Positions 9,401 through 17,517 are shown, numbered from the stretch's first letter. The stretch is 45,820 nucleotides of DNA from Lentisphaerae bacterium ADurb.Bin242 (GCA_002069785.1 MWCA01000046.1:1-45820); one strand, 5' to 3'. Notes: generated from the sequence alone by a model not told the origin. Made by a program: numbers and translations.

Positions 9401-10394
9401 AAAAAACGCCGAAGCGTTTCTCTCGACCTTGCGCAGCCGGATATTCCGCTATGAGCCGATCCAGGGAATCGCCTGCCAGAATGCGAACAATCCGTGGCCG
9501 GGAATCCGGCTGGATACGGTCCGGGAAATCATCGCCGCCTTTGTCCGGGAACTGAAAACGGGGAAAAAAGAACTGCCGGAGTTCGAAAATATTCCTGTCC
9601 GTCTTTCCGGTTCCGCCCCGGAAGCTCCTCCGGAATTGTCCGGGGAATGTCCTCCCGAGGCCCGGCTCGACTGTGACGATTCCTTCTGGGCTTCCATTCA
9701 GACCGGAGCCAGCTGGGAAAAACAGGGAATCCAGTACGACGGCATTGCATGGTATCGAAAGGAAATCGTCCTTCCCGACGGCTGGAAGAATCCGGTTCTG
9801 TATATCGGCGCCGCCGATGAACAGGCCTGGGTTTTCTGCAACGAAAAGTACCTGGGGCATCATGACGGGTGGGACAAGCCTTTTTTCATGGTGCTGGACA
9901 ATGTTCCGCCGGGAAAAACGGCTCTGGTTGCCATACGGGTTTTCGATTCGGCGAATATGGGCGGAATCTGGCAGCCGGTCCTGTTGTACAAGAATGAATC
10001 GGACGCGAAACGGAAAGAAAACGGCATCCTTTTGAACACCGGCTGGAAAATCGCGCTGCGTCCCGGAAAACGCGACCTGAATACCTTCGACTTTCTCAAC
10101 GGTCCCTTTCTTCCGCAGGGACTCCCCTCTGTCGAGGCGGAAATCCGCGTTGTGCCGAATTCGGAAAAAGAGGGTCGTGACCTGGCCTTCTCCGACTCGA
10201 AAATTGAAGTCGTCAATAATTCGGGGCAGTGTATCTCTTCAACGGACATCGGCAAACTTCAGGCGTATATGCCCAAAAAGGTCCTGGTCAAAGTGCAGGA
10301 GCTTCCTCCCGGGAGATACAGCGCCGTTTTGAAGACCTCCGGACAGAAATTCGGGAGCTTCCGGTTCTATGTCATTCCCGCCTTTATTCCATGA
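6447..10394 (+). CDS. Large secreted multidomain glycosidase-like protein (DUF4091-type barrel)
   Basis: This 1315-residue protein has a signal peptide (about 1-18, ending LFAQ). Beta-sandwich regions (20-300) and a malectin-like binding region (about 300-480) follow. A beta-sandwich plus TIM-barrel of the DUF4091 type spans about 520-1030. The LRSEAFRASVADRQYLRLLE stretch is the usual end of such barrels, and IIADLGGEMGYG holds a candidate catalytic glutamate. A GH2-like jelly-roll sugar-binding domain (about 1065-1190) and a C-terminal beta region complete it. It is probably exported to the periplasm or surface to attack a complex glycan, but the substrate is not readable. GTG at 6447 with AAGGAG nine bases upstream is the start. 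The prepilin gene precedes it in the same operon. Confidence 0.75.
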   Translation: MKKFLAAIFLFPLCLFAQGWQENFNELKTDSRPQGDDRWVVPSSAKLEKEPGGFRLTRLQGTPSVSRYIPYEFSPDDAKGANYLQIRMKEGSGRYLFTSSSLGKIQDWFGFKPGLYTIPLLDSTRPDLSKKKMKGIFPLSIYHTGSLLFDELRTVNRNGIDGVYFTVTDSEGNRKASERPIMAGDTVAIEMPLKGKPDNLSLFLYRINDGKDWSRRGRWETLSLPGVPLELKESGIPDRYRAVFKMVPVKDGLKLNPGMLVAAVNYLGADSNDRGYYYGFCPYAVDLAAGKTPAEPSLSGPLKIYDFGPPDGPVCVDAVAVNKSSGAPGFQWVHPPQKYMNGFRKTLDALMMDWAEIDKGRSAEMEIQVKPGQYKVIAGIGAANTMCWLNQFYRPLSAELFVNGKSVFRANGDEKERFAYMNHEARETDDLYDLYMMPMMHEVETAADCPDGKLRIRVRAGARKVPLNYVALYPADDRDSAEKMVRLRADRKKIFHSYWLNDTPSAEQLSSLSTAKKLDSQGKKFALFPRENPFEYIFLNSLPYCSEVGKPMKLLTAPGESGCGAILLRTFAPLKDVTVRISGLSPFPDAEIFYIMPYHFTGFTVRKHWIAPNHFMESGKRDFPENKSFGYWFRFRTPDSLKAGLYKGVIEVSGSGEIRKLPVEIRVISEKLPPLNDHLIAMLGVNGSGENLYKAMAFCRDHLGCNTVSMMCSWPSGSRFKADSEGMPVEVLSAGGRTPESLKDWFENYKKAGFPVKTPFVSLQSMAHSEPYPQGPFKPFTPEYRKALELSYTLIRDAAKKYGGCTGIIADLGGEMGYGTRIPKQKTMDDAIRLFQMVSQIPDVKASYRCNDYATTEQFYPHLQIQGVRDPLSWPVSDRQSDFGKKKHLYTYSIEGRFLNGFHSWAHGARGNLREWLVFNHSVEYNDFICCGYCGGTFHFEAMPAPDGNFLPTLRSEAFRASVADRQYLRLLENAAAASKYPEIKKNAEAFLSTLRSRIFRYEPIQGIACQNANNPWPGIRLDTVREIIAAFVRELKTGKKELPEFENIPVRLSGSAPEAPPELSGECPPEARLDCDDSFWASIQTGASWEKQGIQYDGIAWYRKEIVLPDGWKNPVLYIGAADEQAWVFCNEKYLGHHDGWDKPFFMVLDNVPPGKTALVAIRVFDSANMGGIWQPVLLYKNESDAKRKENGILLNTGWKIALRPGKRDLNTFDFLNGPFLPQGLPSVEAEIRVVPNSEKEGRDLAFSDSKIEVVNNSGQCISSTDIGKLQAYMPKKVLVKVQELPPGRYSAVLKTSGQKFGSFRFYVIPAFIP

Positions 10395-10577
10395 CCGTAT
10401 CCGTCTTTCTTCGCCCCGGACGGACCTCCGCGGCGGATTGACTTCCTTCGATCCGGTTGAATTGACCCGGCCCCGGTGTCCGGGCATTTCAGCCCGTCGA
10501 ACTCGGGAATCCCGTTCAGAAAGAATATTCCGCCATCCCGTTTCCGTCCGGTGCGCCTGCCGGTTTACAGCATAAAA

Positions 10578-10592
10578 ATTGAGCGGTTCAAT
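10578..10592. promoter_or_regulatory. Operator palindrome, upstream copy, cassette 2
   Basis: ATTGAGCGGTTCAAT is identical to the cassette 1 upstream operator and lies the same 28 bases before the -35 box. It probably binds the GntR/LacI-type regulator encoded at 4392-5405. Confidence 0.7.
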
Positions 10593-10620
10593 AAAAGAAT
10601 AAAATTTTCTCGGAATAATA

Positions 10621-10648
10621 TTGAAATTAATGGAAATCTGATTATAAT
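10621..10648 (+). promoter_or_regulatory. Promoter of prepilin-glycosidase cassette 2
   Basis: TTGAAA (10621-10626) and TATAAT (10643-10648) with a 16-base spacer form a near-consensus promoter for the second prepilin gene, matching the cassette 1 promoter in layout. Confidence 0.75.
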
Positions 10649-10666
10649 AGAAAATGTAATATAAAA

Positions 10667-10681
10667 ATTAAGCGGTTTAAT
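10667..10681. promoter_or_regulatory. Operator palindrome, downstream copy, cassette 2
   Basis: ATTAAGCGGTTTAAT, identical to the cassette 1 downstream copy, lies 18 bases after the -10 box. The two operators are 89 bases apart centre to centre at both cassettes. Confidence 0.7.
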
Positions 10682-10711
10682 TTTGGAACGGCAATGGAAA
10701 GTGAGGATAAT

Positions 10712-11374
10712 ATGGAAACACGGACTTCCCGGAAATATCCGGTTTTTCACAGAGACCTTTTCACATTGATCGAACTTCTGATTGTGATAAGTATCATCGC
10801 CATTCTGGCGGCGATGCTGCTTCCGGCGCTGAACAAGGCGCGGGAAGCAGCCAAAAAGTCTTTCTGCGCAAGCAACCTCAAGCAGCACGGTATACTTCAT
10901 ATGAATTATGCTTCCACTTATACCGGATGGTTTGTCTATTCCTATGGAAGCGGAAGCGGCGGTTCAAAGACGTATTGGACTGGTGAACTTGCCGGTATTG
11001 CCGGATTGAAAGGACGAAGCCATAAAATGTTAACCACGTGTCCCGCGGAAACAGTTCCGTTGAATTTTGGAGATGCATCCAAAGGATTTGTTGTTTCCAT
11101 GTATGCTCCGAATGTGTATGTTTCAGGCGATGAAACGACCCTTCAGAAACATGAAAACAATATAAAAATCCCTACTCAGGTGCTTTTTTCCATGGAAAAT
11201 GCCCGGCAGGAAAGCTGTTATCTTTATCGCACGAGTTCAACCTATTTACGGATCAGGCATAACGGACGGAGCGGAATTCAATATGTGGACGGGCATGTCG
11301 AGTTCCTGACACGGTATCAAATCCAAAACGGAGACACTTGGAATATTGGACTGTTGAAAGGCGGGTTCCGCTGA
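10712..11374 (+). CDS. Type IV prepilin-like protein (H-x9-DG family), cassette 2
   Basis: This 220-residue paralogue of the first prepilin has nearly the same leader ([11 protein letters not shown]) and the same [10 protein letters not shown] helix with E21, but the body after about residue 50 is unrelated in sequence. The residue before F17 is leucine rather than glycine. The C-terminal signature is canonical H-x9-DG ([17 protein letters not shown]). The ATG at 10712 follows a GAGGA site. The secreted GH-A-like enzyme gene begins 46 bases downstream. The conserved start and divergent body suggest a constant export signal joined to a variable domain. Whether it forms pili or acts as a pseudopilin in secretion cannot be decided. 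Confidence 0.86.
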   Translation: METRTSRKYPVFHRDLFTLIELLIVISIIAILAAMLLPALNKAREAAKKSFCASNLKQHGILHMNYASTYTGWFVYSYGSGSGGSKTYWTGELAGIAGLKGRSHKMLTTCPAETVPLNFGDASKGFVVSMYAPNVYVSGDETTLQKHENNIKIPTQVLFSMENARQESCYLYRTSSTYLRIRHNGRSGIQYVDGHVEFLTRYQIQNGDTWNIGLLKGGFR

Positions 11375-11420
11375 CAATTCTTTCCTGTAATTTTTCAATG
11401 CAGCATTGGAGCGTACTATC

Positions 11421-14420
11421 ATGCACAAGTTATTTCCGGTCATTTTTTTCGTAAGCGGGACACTTTCCGTTTTCGGACAGAATCGGATAGCGAATCCCGG
11501 TTTTGAACGGGGAATGGAAGAATGGACGACTCCTTCCTGGGCAAAAAAACAGGCTCCCCATATAGAGGGAGTCATCGACGACAGAAATGGACAGGGACCG
11601 GCGGGAACCCGTTCCCTTCGAATCGACTATCGGAAAGGATTCCGGTTCTTCCTGACTCCCGTCAAGCCGATTTCCCTGCCCGAAGGGGAAACAGAGTATC
11701 AGCTTTCCTTCTACACCCGGTCGGAAGGGTACGAAAGAGGGGCAAAAGGACAGCTGTGGGTTCAAGTGCTTTTCGATGGAGTCAAAAAGGGCATTGGCAT
11801 TACAACTCCTTGGAACGTGACCCAGCCGGAATGGACGGAGTTCAAAACAAAGTTCAAACTGCCTCCGGAAGCCAAAAAAGCATTTCTCCAAATTCAACTG
11901 ATCGGGCATGAGAACCAAAGCGGGACGACATGGGTGGACAATCTGTATTTCGGGCCGATTCAGGAAAAAGACATCGCCGACACCCAGCCGAAACTTGCGG
12001 TGGAAAAAGCAATTCCGTCGGCGGCGCACGGCGGAATTTATGATCCGGAGGAAACAATCCGTTACGACTTCCTGCTGAAAAATGTTTCCGTTGGAAAAAA
12101 TGCCGAAATTGTCTGGCAGGTATTTGACTTTGACGGAAGTTTGTTGAAATCGGGCAGAGAGAAAATTCAGCTGGCCCGGAATATTCATTGTACCCTGCCG
12201 TCTTTGGAGCCATACCGCGGATGGTTTGCCCTGAAAGCCGAAATCCGGCTGGATGGAAGGGGAATCTCCCAATCCCTTTGTTCCGGGGTGATCGTAGAAC
12301 GGCAGACCGATCTACGGGACCCTTTTTTTGCCTCCATCAACGGAAATGCCGAGAAACGGAGCCGTCTTGGAATCGGAGCCGTCCCGATCGAAACACGGCA
12401 GAGGCGGGAAGCAAAGCCGGGACAATACAATTTCTCCGATCTGGAAAAAGCGGCGGACACCCACCTCCGGAATGGATTTACCCCTTACATGCGCCTCTGG
12501 TTTTCGGCCCGTCCTGTGGAATATGAACCGCCATTCCTCGTAAAACAGATACAGGAAAAGCTCAAGCGGAATGAAAATCCTTATGACGACGCTTATTTTG
12601 AGGGACAAAGGCTGTACTGGCGCGCCATGATTCGCGCTCTGGGGCCCAAAGTTGCCGACTGGTGCGTCCCGGATGAGATTCACTTTACCCATCACTCCGT
12701 TCCATTCGAAGTGGAGCGTTATATCCGGCTGGTTACCATTTTCGGCGAAGAATTGAAGAAACAGTTTCCGAATCACGTTTATACCGCGGGCGGAGTCATG
12801 ATGGACCAATATCCCATCGGCAAAACCATCTGGGAGGCCGTTCATAATCATGTGGACGGGTTGTGTTCCGATGTTTATTTGAACACGTCGTTTGTCGGTC
12901 CCGGATATCCGCTCAGCGGTCCGGAACAGGGGAAAACCCGGCAGCGTTTTCTGGACGTGGAAAAATACATCGGCCCCGGAAAAGTGATCGTCAATGAGGA
13001 AACAGGATACAATTTCACGCGGACCATGCCGCTGGACCATCCAATCCTGAAGGAAGTGTCCATCATCAATCTGCGGAATCTGGTGATTGCAAAATCCATC
13101 CAAAGCATGAGGCGCTGGAACTGGTTTTGTGTCGAAGACAACCCCGCCGCCTGGATCGGACAGCAGGATTTCGGTATGTGGCAGCACGGAAATCCCCGTC
13201 CTCATGCCGCCACCTTTGCGGTCGCGGCACGGCTTCTGGCTTTTGCGACCGATGCTCTTGAAGTCAAGCCGTCCGAGGATGTCTATGCTTATATATTCAA
13301 ACAAAAGAGCCGGTCTCTGGCGGTTTTATGGGCAATGACAAAAGAACTTGCCGATGTTCAGTTGAATATGCCGTCGGATTGGACTGCAACACAATTCAAT
13401 GGAACCCGGTTCCAAGGAAAAAAAGGGCCGGTTGTCCTGAAATTGAACGATCGTCCCGTTTTCATTGAGTTTTCCGCGTCTCAAAAGGAGGTTGCAGCCG
13501 CGGTGTCTCAAGGGAAATATGCCATGCCGGAAATTTATCTGAGCGTAAACTGGACCGGGAAAGAAGAAGTCAGTCTTTTCATCCGGAATAAAACGAACCG
13601 GGAACTGAATGCGACCGCCTCGCTGTCCGAAAGTCCGGCGAAAAAAGTGAAAATACCGCCGCTGAGCCGAATCGGATTGCCTTTCTCTCACAAACCGGAA
13701 AACAATCCGGTTCGCGGGTATGTTGATACAGATACGGTAAGATATGAAATTTCCCGCTCCGAAACGCTTCACAGGGTTCCCAGGCTGGTCCGCCCTCCGA
13801 CGCTGGACACTTCTCTCGAGGGGTTCGAAAATGTGAGTCCGATCCGGTTGGACAATGCTTCTTTTCTGAAGCCGATCGATGCCGAACCGCAGGGGCTCTG
13901 GACCGGGCCGGAAGATCTTTCCCTCCAATTCTATCTGGCCTATGACAACGATTATCTTTATGTCGCCGCCGATGTAAAAGACGATGTTTCTGTTTCCCGT
14001 TCGGAAAAATTCGATATCTGGAATCAGGATTGCATTCAGTTCGCTTTCGATATGGCAAACAATTCATTCGATCCGCAGACTGATCCCGTCGGATTTCTTT
14101 CGGATGACCGTGAATTCTGTATGGCCATGACTCCCGGCGGACCCCAACTGTATTGCTACTTCGGGAATGAGAAAATTCAAAACAAGGTGATTCCGGGCAA
14201 TGTCATGATCCGGGAAAACGGGAATCATAAATACTACCTGGCCCGTATTCCGTGGCAGATGCTGGGAGGAGCCGGCATTCCGGGGCGTGTTTTCGGTTTC
14301 AATCTGGTTGCTTTTGATGTGGATACGGCGAAAGGACAGATATCATACCACATGGAACTGGCTCCGGGAATTGCGGGAGAGAAGAATCCCGCGTTTTTCA
14401 AACGTTTCCTATTGGAATAA
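11421..14420 (+). CDS. Secreted clan GH-A-like glycoside hydrolase with carbohydrate-binding modules
   Basis: This 999-residue protein has a signal peptide (about 1-20, MHKLFPVIFFVSG onward). A CBM4/9-like domain starting at NPGFERGMEEW spans about 20-175, and a beta-sandwich about 180-290. A TIM barrel (about 300-620) has candidate acid/base E419 (VPDEIHF) and candidate nucleophile E526 or E527 (VNEETGYNF). After another beta region, a CBM9-like domain (about 790-999) ends the protein. The layout fits an exported retaining glycosidase of clan GH-A, but the family and substrate are not clear. The ATG at 11421 follows GGAG by nine bases; an in-frame TTG at 11406 is less likely. The gene is downstream of the second prepilin and probably shares its operator-controlled promoter. 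Confidence 0.78.
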   Translation: MHKLFPVIFFVSGTLSVFGQNRIANPGFERGMEEWTTPSWAKKQAPHIEGVIDDRNGQGPAGTRSLRIDYRKGFRFFLTPVKPISLPEGETEYQLSFYTRSEGYERGAKGQLWVQVLFDGVKKGIGITTPWNVTQPEWTEFKTKFKLPPEAKKAFLQIQLIGHENQSGTTWVDNLYFGPIQEKDIADTQPKLAVEKAIPSAAHGGIYDPEETIRYDFLLKNVSVGKNAEIVWQVFDFDGSLLKSGREKIQLARNIHCTLPSLEPYRGWFALKAEIRLDGRGISQSLCSGVIVERQTDLRDPFFASINGNAEKRSRLGIGAVPIETRQRREAKPGQYNFSDLEKAADTHLRNGFTPYMRLWFSARPVEYEPPFLVKQIQEKLKRNENPYDDAYFEGQRLYWRAMIRALGPKVADWCVPDEIHFTHHSVPFEVERYIRLVTIFGEELKKQFPNHVYTAGGVMMDQYPIGKTIWEAVHNHVDGLCSDVYLNTSFVGPGYPLSGPEQGKTRQRFLDVEKYIGPGKVIVNEETGYNFTRTMPLDHPILKEVSIINLRNLVIAKSIQSMRRWNWFCVEDNPAAWIGQQDFGMWQHGNPRPHAATFAVAARLLAFATDALEVKPSEDVYAYIFKQKSRSLAVLWAMTKELADVQLNMPSDWTATQFNGTRFQGKKGPVVLKLNDRPVFIEFSASQKEVAAAVSQGKYAMPEIYLSVNWTGKEEVSLFIRNKTNRELNATASLSESPAKKVKIPPLSRIGLPFSHKPENNPVRGYVDTDTVRYEISRSETLHRVPRLVRPPTLDTSLEGFENVSPIRLDNASFLKPIDAEPQGLWTGPEDLSLQFYLAYDNDYLYVAADVKDDVSVSRSEKFDIWNQDCIQFAFDMANNSFDPQTDPVGFLSDDREFCMAMTPGGPQLYCYFGNEKIQNKVIPGNVMIRENGNHKYYLARIPWQMLGGAGIPGRVFGFNLVAFDVDTAKGQISYHMELAPGIAGEKNPAFFKRFLLE

Positions 14421-14479
14421 AACTCTTTCCAAACTGATTTTTTCCCATATCGAAGGTTCTTGTCGTCATCTCAAAAAAA

Positions 14480-15322
14480 TTACTTTCCGGATGTTGCGTA
14501 TTCGGAGGGGGTCATGCCGAATTTTTTCCGGAAGGCGCGGCTGAAATACCGCTGGTCATGAATGCCAGCCGCTTCGGCGGCGTCTTTCACCAGCAGACTT
14601 CCTTTTTTCAACATCCGGGCGGCGTTCCGGAGGCGCACCTCGGCCAGGTAATTGTGGATGGAAACGCTGTACTGCCGCCGGAATAGTTTGTTGAGGTGCG
14701 GCGGAGCGTAATGGGTCAACGCGCCCAGATCGTCGAGCGTGATATTTTTCCGGTAGCATTCGTCGAGGTATTTTTTCACCTGAAGGACAATGTCGAGGTG
14801 ATAGTTGAGGGTGTCCAGACCGCCGTTTTTGAGGGTATAGTCGATGCTTTCCAGCAGGAGGTAGTGGAAGCGGGGCGTGTCGACCTCTTTTTCCGAGGCG
14901 CACTGCCAGAGGTCGGCCGCGGACGGCGAGGTGATATGCAGCCGTGCGGCGGACTGCCCGTATCCGTTTTCCGGCGAGTAGGAGGTCTGGTGCAAGTTCA
15001 AGCCGTCGGGCGCCACGGTCATCCAGAACAGGGCGTACGGCTTTTCCGGCTCCAGGTAGTGTTCCGTATGGACGGTTCCCCGCAGGAAAATATGGGGACG
15101 CTCCGTGTTCAGGCGAATCCATTTTCCATTGACGTGCAGGGCCGGTTCCCCGGCGGTCCGATGGATCATTTCGACGTGTGTTTCGTGCGACTGGGGCGAG
15201 TAATACGGATCGCCGAAGAGGCTTCCGGCCAGAGGATGTTCCGGAACGGAACCGGATGTCAGATACAACGCCCCGTTTTCCGTCAGCGCCTGACGCATGC
15301 GGATCAATTCCTGTTCAAACAT
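14480..15322 (-). CDS. AraC-family transcriptional regulator (operon A)
   Basis: This 280-residue protein has an N-terminal cupin-like sensing region (about 1-160) and a C-terminal AraC double helix-turn-helix (about 180-278). The second helix pair lies in VKDAAEAAGIHDQRYFSRAFRKKFG, quoted here in part by its core AAGIHDQRYFSRAF. Such regulators usually activate adjacent sugar-utilisation genes when they bind a sugar. The ATG at 15322 has GGGAGG six bases upstream; a further in-frame extension to 15397 has no site. The gene is divergent from the aminotransferase-led operon A, and the shared region carries two direct repeats of the AraC-site kind. Confidence 0.9.
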   Translation of the reverse strand: MFEQELIRMRQALTENGALYLTSGSVPEHPLAGSLFGDPYYSPQSHETHVEMIHRTAGEPALHVNGKWIRLNTERPHIFLRGTVHTEHYLEPEKPYALFWMTVAPDGLNLHQTSYSPENGYGQSAARLHITSPSAADLWQCASEKEVDTPRFHYLLLESIDYTLKNGGLDTLNYHLDIVLQVKKYLDECYRKNITLDDLGALTHYAPPHLNKLFRRQYSVSIHNYLAEVRLRNAARMLKKGSLLVKDAAEAAGIHDQRYFSRAFRKKFGMTPSEYATSGK

Positions 15323-15345
15323 ATTGCCTCCCGGGATCGGTGAAA

Positions 15346-15373
15346 AATATATCGCCGGAATCCCGAAATGCAA
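15346..15373 (-). promoter_or_regulatory. Promoter of the AraC gene (operon A regulator)
   Basis: On the minus strand TTGCAT (15368-15373) and TATATT (15346-15351) are separated by 16 bases, upstream of the AraC start at 15322. Confidence 0.55.
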
Positions 15374-15385
15374 ATAAAATCTTCG

Positions 15386-15455
15386 TTTTGTCCACAAAAG
15401 TTGTCTCTTTTATCCACATGATTCCGCTTGCATTCCGGATGGGAAAAAGTAAGGT
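15386..15455 (+). promoter_or_regulatory. Operon A control region: AraC-type direct repeats and promoter
   Basis: TTTTGTCCACA (15386-15396) and TTTTATCCACA (15408-15418) are direct repeats with starts 22 bases apart, two helical turns, as expected for an AraC-family binding site. The second ends nine bases before a possible -35 box TTGCAT (15428-15433), followed after 16 bases by a poor -10 TAAGGT (15450-15455). A weak -10 with an upstream site fits an activated promoter. Confidence 0.5.
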
Positions 15456-15493
15456 AAACACCGGAAAAACCATCTTATGGAAAGGAGTCTCCA

Positions 15494-16756
15494 ATGGGCA
15501 ATCAGATGTGCAAGTACGGACTGGATGAACTGATGGAAGTCATCGATGTTTTCAATGTTTCGGAAAAAAGCGCGGCGAAAATCCGGGCGATTCTGACGGA
15601 GGAAACCCCGGAACCGAACGCGGGAAACTTTTTCCGGTATTACAATCCGCGCAGCAAGACAGTCGAGTTTGAAAAACAGTTCGCGGCGCACACCGGATGC
15701 AAATATGCGCTGGCGGTCAATTCCGGAACCAGCGCGCTGATTTCGGCGCTGGTCGCGGCGGGCATCGGTCCCGGCGACGAGGTGATTGTTCCGGCCTACA
15801 CTTTCTTCGCCTCGGTTTCGGCGGTCGTCGTCGCCAAGGCGGTTCCGGTGATCGTGGACATCGACGAGAGCCTCACCCTCTCTCCGGAAGCGATCGAAAA
15901 GGCCGTCACGCCGCGCACGAAGGCGATTCTTCCCGTCCACATGCTCGGACTTCCCTCCCGGATGGACAGCATCACGGAAATCGCAAAGAAACACAAACTG
16001 GCCGTCATCGAGGATACGGCGCAGGCGTGCGGCGGCACCTATCGCGGACGCTATCTCGGAACCTGGGGCGATTTCGGCTGTATCAGCCTGGACGCCTACA
16101 AGGTCATCGGCTCGGGCGAAGGCGGCGTGGTCATGACCAATGACGAGTGGCTCTACACCCGCGCACAGAGTTATCACGACACCGCCGCGTGCTGGCGTCC
16201 GGACCGTTACGGCAGGGAGCGCAAGGAAGGAGAACTCTTCTGCGGCGAAAACTACCGCATGAGCGAACTCGAGGCGGCGGTCGCGCTCGCCCAGCTCCGC
16301 AAGCTCGACTGGATCATCTCCACCTGCCGCCGGAACGCCCGGATTCTCAAGGATAACATCCAGCTCCCGGCGGGCGTGAAATGGACGGAGGTCTGCGATC
16401 CGGACGGCATCTGCGGCTATACGCTCCCGCTGCTGTTCGAGGACAAGGAATTCTCGATCCGGGCGCAGAACGCCGGAGTGGTCGGCGGCAACGCCGGAGA
16501 CGCCACGCGCGGAGTCCGCAACTGGCACATGGCCTGGCACTGGGAACACATCATCGGACTCAAGAGCGCCACGAAGGAAGGCTGTCCGTTCACCTGTCCG
16601 CATGTGAAGGAACTGAAGCGGTATACGGCCGACTCCTGGCCGGTCACGAAAGACATCATCCACCGTACGGGCGTCATCGGAGTCTCCCAGTTCGACACGG
16701 AGGAAGCCATGCTCAACGCAGCGAAAAGAATTACGGAAGGACTTGCAAAATGCTGA
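15494..16756 (+). CDS. DegT/DnrJ/EryC1/StrS-family PLP aminotransferase
   Basis: This 420-residue cytoplasmic enzyme belongs to the sugar-aminotransferase family. K203 in DAYKVIGSGEGG is the lysine expected to hold pyridoxal phosphate, and AVNSGTSAL, PAYTFFAS and EDTAQACGG are family landmarks. Members usually transfer an amino group between glutamate or glutamine and a keto sugar, often a nucleotide sugar; related fold members act as dehydratases. It is the first gene of operon A, with an AAAGGAG site before its ATG, and its end overlaps the next start by seven bases. There is no nucleotide-sugar pathway nearby and the neighbours are hydrolases, so a catabolic role on an amino sugar or cyclitol is suspected. 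The substrate is unknown. Confidence 0.85.
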   Translation: MGNQMCKYGLDELMEVIDVFNVSEKSAAKIRAILTEETPEPNAGNFFRYYNPRSKTVEFEKQFAAHTGCKYALAVNSGTSALISALVAAGIGPGDEVIVPAYTFFASVSAVVVAKAVPVIVDIDESLTLSPEAIEKAVTPRTKAILPVHMLGLPSRMDSITEIAKKHKLAVIEDTAQACGGTYRGRYLGTWGDFGCISLDAYKVIGSGEGGVVMTNDEWLYTRAQSYHDTAACWRPDRYGRERKEGELFCGENYRMSELEAAVALAQLRKLDWIISTCRRNARILKDNIQLPAGVKWTEVCDPDGICGYTLPLLFEDKEFSIRAQNAGVVGGNAGDATRGVRNWHMAWHWEHIIGLKSATKEGCPFTCPHVKELKRYTADSWPVTKDIIHRTGVIGVSQFDTEEAMLNAAKRITEGLAKC

Positions 16757-17517
16757 AAGCCGCCCCTCTCATCGATCTGTTTTTCCCGAACGAACCCTGG
16801 GAAAAGCGCGCCGCCCTCATTGCCGGCTGCGGTTACGGTTTCGTGGAAACCTGGCAGGGAAAGAATCCCGCCGATCTTCAGAAAATGAGCACGAACGGAG
16901 TTCAGCTCGTCAGCATTGTGATGAACTTTGCGAGCGAGGCGGATGTGGCTCCGGTCCGGGCGGAAAACCTTCCGGCGTTTCTGGACCGCATCGACCGGAT
17001 GGCCGACAACGCGCTCTCCGCGGGATGCAAGCAGGGAATCGTCACCACCGGACAGCAGGTCGGCGGGCGCGGATACCAGACGCAGCGGGCCGCCCTGGCC
17101 GAGGCCATGGCGAAGGCGGGCGAACGGGTCAAAAACCGCGAATTCACCCTGAATCTGGAGCCGTTGAACACCGAAGTGGATCATGCCGGATATTTCCTTT
17201 CCGATCCCGCCGACGCGGTGGCGGTCTGCAAGGAGACCGGCTGTTCCAACGTGAAAGTCCTGTTCGACGTCTACCACATGGCGATCATGCGCGGCAACCT
17301 CACGGAATTCCTGCGGAACAACATCCGGTGGATCGGACACTTCCACACGGCGGCGGTTCCGGGGCGTCATGAGCCGCTGAACGGCGAAACGAACTATCCG
17401 TTCCTTCTCTCCGAGATTGAAAAGCTCGGATACGACGGATATATTGGGCTGGAGTATATCCCGCTGCTGGAAAGCCGCGAATCCCTGCTCCAAACCAAAC
17501 GGTATTTCGGAGTGTAA
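16750..17517 (+). CDS. Hydroxypyruvate isomerase-like TIM-barrel epimerase
   Basis: This 255-residue protein belongs to the xylose-isomerase-like TIM-barrel superfamily and looks most like hydroxypyruvate isomerase. NLEPLN has E137, LFDVYHM and HFHTAAVPGRHEP supply likely metal and substrate residues, and IGLEYIP has E235. The two glutamates match the catalytic pair of the family. It would interconvert a keto and an aldehyde sugar or a 2-hydroxy acid derivative in the cytoplasm. The ATG at 16750 lies inside the end of the aminotransferase gene with a GGAAGGA site, so the two are coupled and likely act on consecutive intermediates. Relatives act on several sugars, so the precise substrate is open. 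Confidence 0.82.
   Translation: MLKAAPLIDLFFPNEPWEKRAALIAGCGYGFVETWQGKNPADLQKMSTNGVQLVSIVMNFASEADVAPVRAENLPAFLDRIDRMADNALSAGCKQGIVTTGQQVGGRGYQTQRAALAEAMAKAGERVKNREFTLNLEPLNTEVDHAGYFLSDPADAVAVCKETGCSNVKVLFDVYHMAIMRGNLTEFLRNNIRWIGHFHTAAVPGRHEPLNGETNYPFLLSEIEKLGYDGYIGLEYIPLLESRESLLQTKRYFGV

Larger units (their letters stand above)
10395..10711. other. Intergenic stretch between cassettes 1 and 2
   Basis: The first half (10395-10565) is G/C-rich and holds no recognisable gene or clear terminator. The second half is A/T-rich and closely resembles the region upstream of the first prepilin gene: operator, promoter, operator and leader in the same order. This marks the region as a duplicated regulatory module. 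Confidence 0.7.

Noticed and set aside
6642..9863. A 1073-codon open frame on the minus strand opposite the large secreted glycosidase gene.
   Set aside because: It is fully antisense to a gene with signal peptide and recognisable domains. Its translation is rich in Arg, Pro, Phe and His without any family motif, as expected from codon bias of the other strand.
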